Positions 7,968-18,100 of a stretch of 64,000 nt of DNA are shown piece after piece. A program made the translations under genes and the position numbers. Each line of letters begins with the position of its first letter. Within the stretch, counting starts at the first letter, position 1. The DNA lies in the NCBI GenBank assembly GCA_004764695.1, contig SMSO01000032.1, forward strand, positions 3,826,983-3,890,982. The letters run 5' to 3'. The stretch comes from Schizochytrium sp. TIO01 (Eukaryota > Sar > Bigyra > Thraustochytrida > Thraustochytriidae). Under the pieces are notes generated by a model. That model was not told where the DNA came from. It saw only the letters and a list, made by a program, of their open reading frames with translations, and ran no database searches.

Positions 7968-10109
7968 ATGGAGGGAACTGCTTCTTTTGTAATGCTGTCA
8001 GCTGTTCCAACCGTACGTAAATTGCAAAAATACGCACAAGGTAACTCCAGTTACGAACGAGAATTGGCAGGGCTTGATGCAAATGCACTAAATGAGTGCA
8101 AGTTTGGGCTAAGCAAAATTGTATTTGGGTACGACAATTTGCTATTATGGCTTTCGCTGCTAGGCCTAGCCTCTGCGTTGCTTGAGAGCTATCTGCATCA
8201 CCTCGAACACAAGTTTGCGGAACGAAGGACATATCTTCGCTTTCTACGACAAACATATAAAGAATTGGTGATTCTAGGTTTTCTCAGTTTTGTGTTGATT
8301 TTACTTCGAGATTTTTACCCCAATATGACCAAAAATGCCTTTTTAATTGTTGAAATGGCGCACTTATGGTTGTTCTCTGTAGGTATCGCATTTGTTGTTG
8401 TAGCAATCCAAATCAGTATTGGTCTAGTTTCAAGCAAACGGCGTTGGGACACTGCTTTTGCTCATGGTCTTCCCGTGATCGAAGCCGAGTATTCAAATTA
8501 CCATGGTAGTGCAGGATACTGCCGCTACGTGTTTTGCTTTTTGCCAGCTATGTTTTATGGTGATCGTCTGCTGGAGCAGACAAAGCTGTGGATAATGAGA
8601 AAGCAATTTGTTCAAGCGAACCACTTGCCATCTACATTTGACTTTCCAAAATACCTTCGCCGCACATTGACAGTGAATATGCTAAAGGGAGTTGAGATTG
8701 GCTGGCAGTCATGGTCAGTTATTTGTGTTCTCTTTTTCATAGGATTTGGTATTGCTTCGACAATGGATACAGGGGATCGTACCATGAACATTGATGTGGC
8801 TGGGCTTATTGGTGTCGGTCTAACGCTTGCTATATTACTTGTCGCAAGTCGGATGAATGCCATTGTCAATAGCGGTACAAATCGCTACTTCCGGCTTCAA
8901 GGTTGCGACCGACCTCATGAATTCCGCAGCTTGATGGATTTTGCAAAGTATCTACATGAGCGTGAAGAACTACAACACCGTTCTCTTATTTTGCATGGTT
9001 TCACACATGACGATCTTCGCTTGCAGCAAATTCTGCGTGAGGGGCGAGACAACAAAACTCTGACTGATGCAGAGATCACCGCCAATAATTCAATTTTTGG
9101 GAGCACAAGAGGCAGTTCCCAATTTGAGAAGCACGTCACACTTTTTTCTCCAACAGCATTTGTCATCGCATTTCGCATGTTTGTTTTAATGCAGTGCTAT
9201 GTCATAGGACTTTTCTTCGTGTTGTACATGGGTCACTCAGGCTATTCAAGCCTATTCGTAGCTCTTACGTTTTGTGAGCTTGTGCTGCATTTTCTGTTGA
9301 TTGGCATTGTTCTTCCTGATTTGATTCGAGGGTTTTCACTTATCGGTAGCGTGTTGATTCTCAGTGAGCAAGCTCTTGATCGAATCGAAGATACGTTTCA
9401 ATTTCATGCTGCAACAAACCTTGCTGTTCAGCAATTGACAATGCTACTTTTCAAAGAATTTCAACATTCTGCATACGAACTATTTCCCAAGTCTCTGACT
9501 GAGTTAAGTTCGGTTGAGGTAGAAGAGGCCATCGAGGCTATGTGGAAGGGACTCAACCCTCGCAACTACCAGCGCGTACGGTCTCACATGCTTTCCAAAC
9601 GTCTGCACGGACGAATGCGCGCACGGCGAATCAAACTTGTTTTTCGAGCGCTAAGTACTCCACGTGGGTTGACAATTGACGAATGCAAATTTCTTGTCAA
9701 GAACATGATTGTTATTCACACTGAATCTGAAGACATTGATCGCAATCTTAAACTTTGCTTTGGGGCTGCAAATGTAAAATGCGGACTCTGTGGTACCATG
9801 ATACCGAGTGAAGACCTCAAAATTCATGCGACTGCAGCTTGTCCCCAGCTACCGGATTCAACCAGTATCACAAATGCTTTAGAAATCGCAACTCCTATGC
9901 CTGCAATCCAGTCATTACTCGCACGTATTGCAGATGAAAATGAGGTATCTGCCATGGCGACAAAGTACGGGCTTTTGCAGCCACATTTTGACCACGATCT
10001 TTGGCCTGACGATGATGAGGAGGAAAGTGTAGTTGGTTATCCTTCATCAGTGGTTGGCAAGCATAAGGAAGTATCTATCCCCTTTACCTTTGATGGTGAA
10101 GACATATGA
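7968..10109 (+). CDS. MLO-family-like seven-transmembrane protein
   Basis: 713 residues from ATG 7968, single exon. Hydrophobic helices lie at about residues 52-72, 98-115, 128-155, 245-268, 280-300, 395-420 and 425-455. The spacing and several blocks fit plant MLO proteins: HHLEHKFAERRTYLRFL then KELVILGFLSF after TM1 (MLO has EELMLLGFISL), FDFPKYLRRTL followed by GVEIGWQSWSV (MLO has FNFHKYM...VVGISWYLW), and a late block SPTAFVIAFRMFVLMQCYVIG matching the MLO TM6 region. MLO proteins are plasma-membrane, calmodulin-binding proteins with proposed calcium-channel activity. The cytosolic C-terminus is long (about 255 residues) and differs from plants. It has a basic stretch at about 540-560, then a C-x2-C-x12-H-x5-C pattern (about 605-625) that looks like a small zinc finger, then an acidic tail. 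Confidence 0.75.
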   Translation: MEGTASFVMLSAVPTVRKLQKYAQGNSSYERELAGLDANALNECKFGLSKIVFGYDNLLLWLSLLGLASALLESYLHHLEHKFAERRTYLRFLRQTYKELVILGFLSFVLILLRDFYPNMTKNAFLIVEMAHLWLFSVGIAFVVVAIQISIGLVSSKRRWDTAFAHGLPVIEAEYSNYHGSAGYCRYVFCFLPAMFYGDRLLEQTKLWIMRKQFVQANHLPSTFDFPKYLRRTLTVNMLKGVEIGWQSWSVICVLFFIGFGIASTMDTGDRTMNIDVAGLIGVGLTLAILLVASRMNAIVNSGTNRYFRLQGCDRPHEFRSLMDFAKYLHEREELQHRSLILHGFTHDDLRLQQILREGRDNKTLTDAEITANNSIFGSTRGSSQFEKHVTLFSPTAFVIAFRMFVLMQCYVIGLFFVLYMGHSGYSSLFVALTFCELVLHFLLIGIVLPDLIRGFSLIGSVLILSEQALDRIEDTFQFHAATNLAVQQLTMLLFKEFQHSAYELFPKSLTELSSVEVEEAIEAMWKGLNPRNYQRVRSHMLSKRLHGRMRARRIKLVFRALSTPRGLTIDECKFLVKNMIVIHTESEDIDRNLKLCFGAANVKCGLCGTMIPSEDLKIHATAACPQLPDSTSITNALEIATPMPAIQSLLARIADENEVSAMATKYGLLQPHFDHDLWPDDDEEESVVGYPSSVVGKHKEVSIPFTFDGEDI

Positions 10110-10483
10110 ATCCATATCCCTTCTCAGGTCCCTTTCGATATTTTTTCTTTCTAAATTTATGCTTTCTCTGTTGATCGAGCATCAATGCATTCTAACACCT
10201 TTTTTTTATTTTCTCATCAATAAAAAGAATACTCCCTCCTTAATGTCCCATACCTTATGTTGCCGCAAATACGGAGATTGTAGCCTTTGAATTAGATCAT
10301 GCAAACTACTAAAAAGGAAACCTTCGGCAAATTGCTTCCGCCAGCGTTATTCTATTCATTATAATTCATTTTTTTGAGCAGGTTCCAGGTGTTGTGGTGA
10401 TTTCAATCATGGGCTGTGTTCGACAAGTTTTGATTTGTAAAGAACAGTAAACAAAAAAAAAACAATGAGGTCACTTTGGTTAA
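10110..10483. other. Convergent spacer
   Basis: Short AT-rich region between the MLO-like stop and the CCDC25 stop, with T-rich (10200) and A-rich (10455) tracts expected of 3' flanks. No gene. Confidence 0.6.
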
Positions 10484-11555
10484 CTACATAAAGTCCTCCT
10501 CGAAGTCAACAGCAGCGGAGGTGTCTTCGGAGGCCTTGACGCGGTTGTTGGTGGTCATCTCTTCATCATTAAAGAGGTGCTTATAGTCACGTGCATCTTT
10601 CTCAGCGAGCATCTTAGCTTTCTCAGCAGCCTGTTCTTTGGCTTGAGCCTTTGCTCGCTCACGACGAATCCTCACCATCTGCGCATCTCGTTTCTCGCGC
10701 TGAGCAGCGAGATCAGGGTACTCCTCGCGCTTGGTCTTGTTCAACCGATTAACAATATCCTTGTTCTTGGGCACGCTCTTAACCTTAATTACCTTCTTGT
10801 TGTCATGGAAGCCAACTTGACCATCAGCCATGTCGCCTGTCTTTTTCAAGTTTTCCCATTCCGTGTATACTACATCAACGGAAGTCTTCTTGCACCCCTC
10901 AATCGAGTTCGCTTTCACCAGCTGCACGCAGTCTTCCACAGCCTCGGCGATGTGATCGAGGTTTCCAGTCTCACGGAATTTCTTGCGAAGCGGGCCGATC
11001 GGGAGACGCTGTGATTGAAAAGGTTGGAACCAGGACAGAGTGATTTAGAGAAACACGTTTGCAAGAGTTAATTTTGATCAGAGTGAGTTTTTGTTTCGTT
11101 TCTTTCATAGCATTTTTCATCGTGTAGACTTACGAGGTAAACATGAGCGGACGACAAGTTATCAACATGGAACCAAACATCCTCAGGCTGTGTAAACCAT
11201 TAAAAAAATTAAAAAATCACATCACAAAAATGTGAGCTTGTTAGCCGACCCGAATAATAAAAGCAACATCTTCGCTTTCAAATACTATGTGGGTATGAGC
11301 CAAGACTCATCGCTTTTCGTCAGATGACATCGTTGACGAGAAAGCACTGTGTCCCTGCGTCAGAAGATCTAGACAGTTATAGCCGTGAATATGTCTTGCC
11401 CTCTGCGGCTATTCCCGAAATGCATAGCTCTGACGAGGCGAAGAGCCCTGTTCGCCACCACGTACCCAGCCATGCTTAATGAGGTGTTCGTTCTCATACT
11501 TGTCCTTGCCCATGTAGAGCATAAGGCCTCCGCGGGCTTCGAAATAGAACACCAT
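10484..11555 (-). CDS. CCDC25: CCDC25/Jlp2 homologue, three exons (NFACT-R domain)
   Basis: Exons on the minus strand: 11466-11555 (ATG 11555, 30 codons), 11134-11187 (18 codons), 10484-11008 (174 codons plus stop). They give 222 aa against about 208 in human. Introns are 11188-11465 (GTACGT...CAG) and 11009-11133 (GTAAGT...CAG), both phase 0. The joined protein follows CCDC25 throughout: start [10 protein letters not shown], then [91 protein letters not shown] charged coiled-coil tail ends in DFEEDFM, comparable to the human end DSDEFM. The family carries an NFACT-R (DUF814) fold. Its core cellular role is poorly defined; human CCDC25 has been reported as an extracellular DNA sensor. The exon joins preserve conserved residues, so confidence is high. 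Confidence 0.95.
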
Positions 11556-12361
11556 TTTAGCTTTTCTGCGTCCTTGCTTTCGCACGTCGCCGGCGTTTTA
11601 CACGTCACGACGGCTCGCGTCTTTGTCTTTGGGGTCTGCTTTCTCTCCTTCACTCTTAGACTGTCTTCGATGGCTATATTTTTCACATCAGTTATTCCTA
11701 TCAAAGCTAGGAAGTTCTACCAGTGCCTTCTTCCGTACAAGAAGAACGAAAACCCCTCGAAATCACTTGGGATTTTGATATATGATTTGCCTCGCGTTCA
11801 AGAGAAGCTGTCAACCTATGATTGGCGACAGGAGACAGTTGTTACCATGGTACTCCTCCTCTGGTCAAACAAAACTGGTTTTAGATGAAAGTAGATTTGA
11901 TTTGCACAAGGCTCTGAGTTTTACCACGAGTCTGGGCCTGCATGAGTTATGGAAATTCGTGTTGTTTTGGACCGAGCCGAGGGATCTTGCGATCAGTTGT
12001 CTGTTCTTCAACAAGGCTCGCTAGCTGGAGGAGTAGAAATTGGAGAAACACGTTGATAAAAAAGAAGAGAAATTTGTGCAATCGCTTATTAACGACAAGA
12101 GCAGGCTACAACCAAGGCTTGCAAGTCTTCGTGCTACTGCTGCTACTACGACTACCCTTCGGTAGAGGAGGAGGCAGCTGTGGAAGAGAGAGAGAGAGAG
12201 AGTGCAATCATGAAAGAGAGAGATAGGACGCAAAAGGGCGCAAAAACGGGTGTATATTTTCCTTTCTTATGGTGATTGTTTTACTTTTGGGCATTGATTG
12301 GCGAACAACGCCTTCCAAGGAGCAGTGCAGTTGACTTTCCAGAGATTCTATCATGAAAGAA
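11556..12361. other. Region between CCDC25 start and SAR1 end
   Basis: 5' flank of CCDC25 and 3' flank of SAR1. It contains a short (GA)n tract at 12186-12202. The frame at 11385-11888 (+) is antisense to CCDC25 exon 1 and runs into noncoding DNA, so I do not call it. Confidence 0.6.
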
Positions 12362-13656
12362 TTAGTTGAGAAACTGGGAGAGCCATTGGAAAGACTCCTG
12401 GATACCCGCCTTGCGGACGCTGTGATGTGTTTGACCCGAGTGTACATGAGCCATTGATGTTAACCGAGGATGCATCAATGACAGGGATAAATTTACATAC
12501 AAAAAGTGGATACGTTAGTGAGACGTCAAAGGTTTTAAAAATGCCCGAAGCTCCTCAACATGGCAAAAGCATGAAGTGGTAAAATGATGATAGGTTGCAC
12601 TTACACGGAACACATGAAAAGCTCTGTATTAAAAATAAAAAGCAAAGCAAAGCAAAGCAAAGCAAAACAAACATTTGAATTCACAACCAGCGAGGTAAGA
12701 CCGAGAGGCAAAAACAAACGGCATTGAAAACAGTTGTTAGTTACTGAAGAAAACCAAACATTTCCACTCTTGAATAAGTCGCAAAAGAGAAGATCAATCA
12801 ACCACTTACCGATGGGCCTGACTCCGTTGGCAGAATCCGGCTTGGTGTCCTTGCCAAAAGTGTCCATGAGGCCGAGCTGCTGACGAAGCTCATCCTCGCC
12901 AACAGCGTTGGGGAGATCAATCTTGTTACCGAGCACAAGGAAGGGGGTGTTGGAAAGCATCTCGTCAGTGAGGAGCTGGTCGAGCTCCTTCTTGGCCTCA
13001 GGGAAACGTTCCCGGTCGAGGGCGTCAACAATATACACAACGCCGTCAACCGTCGTAAAAAAGTCCTTCCAGAGCTTGCCTGTAAATAATTTGCGATACA
13101 ATCCGAGATCAAAAGAAAATTGTCCATCAAAATAACAGAGGCACGTCAAACTGTGAGTATTTGGATATTATGCGCTCAGGTTGCAAAATGAGAAATGTCA
13201 TATTGCGCAGATACAATAAGAAATGGGTCTGTCTACATGGGAGACATGAGGTTCTTCGCTGATGAAGATGTCAAAACTTACGTGCTGCCTCATGGCCACC
13301 CAAGTCGTGGGCCTGGAATCGAACGTTACCAATTACAAGTTCCTCATGGTTGGGGTGAAGAGTAGGGGTGTGGACTGCTACGCGGTCATCTTTGAGCATG
13401 TGAAGAAGCGTGGTCTTGCCTGCGTTATCGAGACCGAGGAAGAGAATTTTGGCATTCTTGTAGTAGATGCCGAGCCAGCCAAGGACTCCGTCTGTAATAT
13501 CACCGCAGTTCGTTATAAATCAACATCCTAATTTGTCAGTGTGTCGTGATCATTTCCCTTGGTTCTCCCCGCTCAACCTATACCTGAGTTCCCAGGGTGC
13601 AAGCAGGCAGAAGATCCCCATCATCCTAACGTACAGAACCAATCAAAGAGGCCCAT
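12362..13656 (-). CDS. SAR1: SAR1 small GTPase (COPII), five exons including a 19-nt microexon
   Basis: Minus-strand exons: 13635-13656, 13282-13491, 12810-13079, 12605-12623, 12362-12419. Their total of 579 nt encodes 192 aa. Introns are GTACGT or GTAAGT...CAG (143, 202, 186 and 185 bp). The product starts MGLFDWFYGVLGWLG, followed by the P-loop GLDNAGKTT, the switch 2 motif DLGGHEAAR, the NKID-type guanine motif GNKIDL, and the SAR1-specific end ELFMCSVV ... [12 protein letters not shown]1 recruits Sec23/24 to ER exit sites, and its amphipathic N-terminus inserts into the ER membrane on GTP binding. The tiny exon 4 carries ELFMCS. Every junction restores a conserved codon, so the model is strong. 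Another ATG at 13621 gives the wrong phase and was not used. Confidence 0.96.
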
Positions 13657-14149
13657 TTTGCAGTAAACTTGAGCAAGAAACCTGAGCGAACGCGCTTGCT
13701 ACAAAAAACCTGCAATTCGTCAAGACCAGCGTCATTGTTGAAGCCCAAAGAACAATCAATAAAACCAATAGTCCATAAACCAGATGAATGCATGCACATT
13801 AAAACGGCACGCAACGCCATCACAAACAAAATAATCCATCAATAATAACTCAGTCAGTTTCCTGCATGTCAAACCAATCTTGGCAATCCCGTCCTCGGCA
13901 TTGTCTTCTTGTATCCTCAACAGTCACGAAATTCTCTGCCGGAAGCCCAGTATGACCAAGTGCAGGAGATCCGCTCAAGTAAAAGCTAACCCTGAAGAGA
14001 TAGGGAATCGCAACAGAACCAAACAAACAAACAACAAACAAACAAAGAATTCGACTCCTTCTTTCTCCTTCTTTCTTCTCTTTTTTCTTTTCTCTCAAGC
14101 TAATAAGAAACGGCGGAGTCTTCGGAGCTTCAGCCAGCCCTGTCTAGCT

Positions 14150-14560
14150 AGAGAAACCTCAGGCAACTTCTCGCGGCCAGCCACGAGCAGTTGCCTGGAG
14201 CCCTCCACCCGCGGTCCCGCGGTCCCGCGCCCACCACGCCACCATATGCCGCCCCGGCCTCGTCTCCGTCGCGTCTTCTTCGCCGTTGTTCGTGTTCTTC
14301 TTCTTATCTGTTTCTTCATTCGTCAATTGTTTTTCAAGAATGAATGAATCAACGAAGGTCATCCCCCGCCGTTGCGCCATCACCGGCCACCACGCCTCCA
14401 GCCGGCCACGAAGCCACGCCAAGGGCCTCCGGGTCGTTGCTGCGGCCTCTCTGCGGCCTCCTCGCGCCACCTACCTGAGTGTCGCGATCTGCGACTGTCT
14501 TTCTCTGTGCGGAGCGAACGGAGATGCGTGTTTGTTTGAGATGGCAAAGGCGCGCTATGA
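14150..14560. promoter_or_regulatory. GC-rich island upstream of SAR1
   Basis: A sharply GC-rich block with many CpG dinucleotides stands out in AT-rich DNA about 500-900 bp upstream of the SAR1 ATG. Comparable GC-rich blocks precede or overlap the 5' ends of the CCA-adding enzyme, the GT60-like gene and the TTL-like gene, so such islands may mark promoters here. This is an inference from composition only. Confidence 0.35.
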
Positions 14561-14984
14561 TCTGGCGGCCCCTGCTTAGACCTATCATAGAACGAAAAGG
14601 AACCCGACCTTCAGGAGAACGAATCCTTAGAACGGAACGGGAACGCAGGGAACAGACAGGGTGGCTCGATTCTTCTTTATTAGTGTATGATATTGCTTGC
14701 TTGCTTGCTTGCTTGCTGCTTGGGTTTTCATGCTTTGCGTGTGCGATGGAGACTTTGCCTTCGATGCCGGTGCCTGCGAGAGGAGAGGGCTGCCCCGAAG
14801 GCAGTGAGTTGTCACCTCTCAGAACCGAGTTTGCTTCTGGGCCAGGAGCCGAATATTGATTGGCGTTGTCGAGAGCCCAGGTTGACCTCCGTACGTTCGT
14901 GTTGATTTGATTGTACCTTGGCTCCGGTGAGGCTGGAGGAGGGCTAGGGAAAAGGATACGAGGGCATTAGGAGGGGCTATTTTT

Positions 14985-15119
14985 ATAAATAGAAATAAAT
15001 AAATAAGTAAATAATTAAATAAATAAATAAGTAAATAAATATATAAATATATAAATATATAAATAAATAAATATATAAATATATAAATAAATAAATAAAT
15101 AAATAGATAAATAAATAGT
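14985..15119. repeat. Imperfect (AAAT)n / (AATATAAAT)n microsatellite
   Basis: About 135 bp of AAAT units interspersed with AAGT and ATAT variants. It is simple-sequence DNA. The minus-strand Tyr/Ile/Leu frames over it are artefacts of the repeat. Confidence 0.95.
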
Positions 15120-18100
15120 TTGATTACGATCATTATGATCACTTATTAATATAATTAATATGTGAAACGATACTGCTTTGGCAAAGCATTGAGTGCTCTT
15201 GGATGATTGATTGATTGATTGCTCAGGTGTGCGCAGGCAGGCGGTCAACCAGCGCAGAGGCGTCCTGAGAATACAGCGGCGAAGGCAAATATGCTGTGGA
15301 GGTGGAGACCGCGAGCATCAAGACTTTGGGCTGCTGCCAACAAGTCCAACTTGAGCCATGGGAGCCCGAAGCGTGAGCCTGGGGGACGGTATTTTTGGAC
15401 GTTGCTGGTACTGTGCACTAAAGGTATTTAGTGGCACAGTAAGCAAGTAATACCAACATCCAGCATCGTACCGATTGAGAACGGCAAAGTCTGCGGCCAA
15501 GTTCAGGTCAGAGCTCGCCAGCAAGACGAACTGGAGAACGCGTGATGGGTATGAATGTGCAGAATAGCTTGGGGTGTTTGTTGTATGCGTGGTTGCCGGA
15601 ATCTTAATGGACCTCATCGAATTCTTCAAGGTGGAAATGTGACCAGAAGCTCCTCATAAGGGCTCTTCTTTCTTAAGCACTTGAGAGTCACAACAGCAGT
15701 GAAGACGAAGCAAAAAGTAGTTGCGCTTTTGCTTCGCCTTCATTGCATTACGCAGGGATTGCAGTCGTGTGTGCAACTTTTAGGCAGAAAAGCTCATAGA
15801 GAAGTTGTGTAAGCATGAAGGACACACCACTAAGGTTTTGTGCTACACAAACTCGGCGTGCTTGCAGGCTTACTTACCTCAAAATGGTATTCGAACGGAA
15901 CGGTTATGTCAGCCAAGGGAGGAGAAGAGGCTGCTCGGCAATGTCTTGACCACAATAGTGGCTTCATCTTTGTGGGCAGCTGCTTTATAGATAAGAAAAC
16001 GGCAGGACGACTGCGATTGTAAGTAGCACTTCTACAACAGCTGGCTAGTTTCTGGAAGGGACTCCACCTTCAAAAGCGGGATCATCAGTGTCTTTGAACG
16101 TACTACCTACTACTAGTAGTGGCTTTTCCTACCACTTTTGCACATCATTGGAGTTTCAACTCGAACTTTAAAGGTTCAAGTTGGGGCGAGGAGTGCACAC
16201 TCGCTCGCATGTGGTTTTATAAGTGTGCGCTTCTTCAAGCTACTTCAAGTTGTACCTTACTTACCTACTACTTTGTAGTATACTGGGCTGAGCATAGGTA
16301 CTTCTGGCTGCCTGTCGCTGTTTGCCTAATTGGCACGTCATGGCAGGCTTGCCCAGGGCTGTCATCATGAACTACGTGGTAGAGAGAAAACAAGCTGGAA
16401 GCAAACGTGCTGCATGGCACCCCAGGCACGTAAGTTACGATCACCTTTTCCCAATCATAATGGTAGGAGGGTTTCCACTTACACCGTCTCCCGCAAAAGT
16501 CTCGGCCTCAAGTCCCACGGACACGTCATGCCAGCTCCTGCGTGACAATGATTGCACCTAAATCTCTTGCTTTGCCACCACGTTTTGGAGGGATAGCTAG
16601 TTACAATAGTAAAATCACTTAGAGAGATTCCTACACCTACGTGGCGGTGAGATTTCAGAAATGACCGTTACGACCAGTGAATCAACTCTCCTCTTTACAA
16701 GCTCTGATAGTGATCTCCTATTGTTGTTTTCTCCTTTAGAAAAACAAAAAATCAGGCTACTGTTGCAACGTGGATAGCGGGGAGATCGAACAGCCTGCTC
16801 GAATCTTCATAGTTTTCCAGCCCTAATCCGAATAGATATGAACGTATGTCTAGATTCTCAGGCCATGAACCGCCCTTATATCCTAAGCGTAGAAAATTAT
16901 TCAGCCATGGCAATCTTTTGAACATATTTAGAAACATAGCTGTGTTTATTGCTGTGTTTTATTTAATATGTTTGGGTTAAGTTATTGGAGCCAGCCTACA
17001 GATATGGCCCAGTGTCCGGCATGATACAATGATCTGATGCGCAAAGTCTCAAAAACAATAGCCTAGCCATGTAAATGGCCTGTGAAAGGTAGATCCACTA
17101 TATCGCAAGAGTAGACCGAAAGAGCAGGTGTGGCATTTTGGATAGATAGCCGAGATCAAAAGAACAATAGAATGCGCGCAAGCGTACATCGTTTCATTCC
17201 ATCGCAGGAAAAACATGTAACAATAACAAACAATCTCAGATATCATATCCAAAGTTGTTAAAAGAACACTAGCGAAGTATACTTTGCTTTGGGTTCCTCC
17301 ATAAAATCATATACCAAAGGTAGCTTTGCTATTTATGCTGTAGAAGTATCGTTGCATCAGGAGCTTTACTTCGGTTCCGAGGAGCTTTCGAATTACAGTT
17401 ATGGTGAGGCGCACTCTGAAGGTAGTTGAGTCTATTTTTGGTCCAGTTCAAGTCTTCTTTTCGTTTGTTCTTAAGGACATTGAACCACTTTTACGACTCA
17501 TATCTTTCCTCTAAGTAGTCAAGACAGAAAATGTCTAAATACTATACTTTTAATACAGCTTCAACATAATTCTCTTGGAGTTTGTATACCCTCTTAGCAA
17601 CATGAAGCACCAATTTAAATTTTCAAACAGTGAGATTGTGTCTATCCTTGAGAACTCAACATTAGCTCGTGGGAGGTATATAGAGCTATTTGAGTTTGTT
17701 TGAGAATGCACCTACGTGTTGGACATATAATGTTTCGAAAAAGTCGTAGAAATCAGTTGAAATATGCTTGGCCTACGAATTTCCAATCAATTTGGTGTAT
17801 TGGCAAAAGAAAATTGAGGACGCAAATGCTCAAGTTTGTATTCGAAGAATGCGGGTCCTATATCCAGCGAGGGATTCAAGGGGTATGTGATTGGATTTTA
17901 GTATGAGGCTTGGAACCACCCTTGTATAATAATCATAAGCCCAGCTATCACATGTAGTTCTGCGTATTGCCTTGACTAAATTCTCAGATTTCTTCTCAGT
18001 CTAAATTGATTTGCGTTTGGGCGGACAGGGAATACACGAAGCACGATTATAAACCCAACGGAAGAAGCAATATTACAAAATTATAACGAGTCCATCATAA

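Noticed and set aside
13576-13621. ATG at 13621 (reading MGIFCLL) as the SAR1 first exon
   Set aside because: Its donor leaves the wrong phase for the next exon. The ATG at 13656 with a GTACGT donor restores DWFYGVL, the conserved SAR1 N-terminus.
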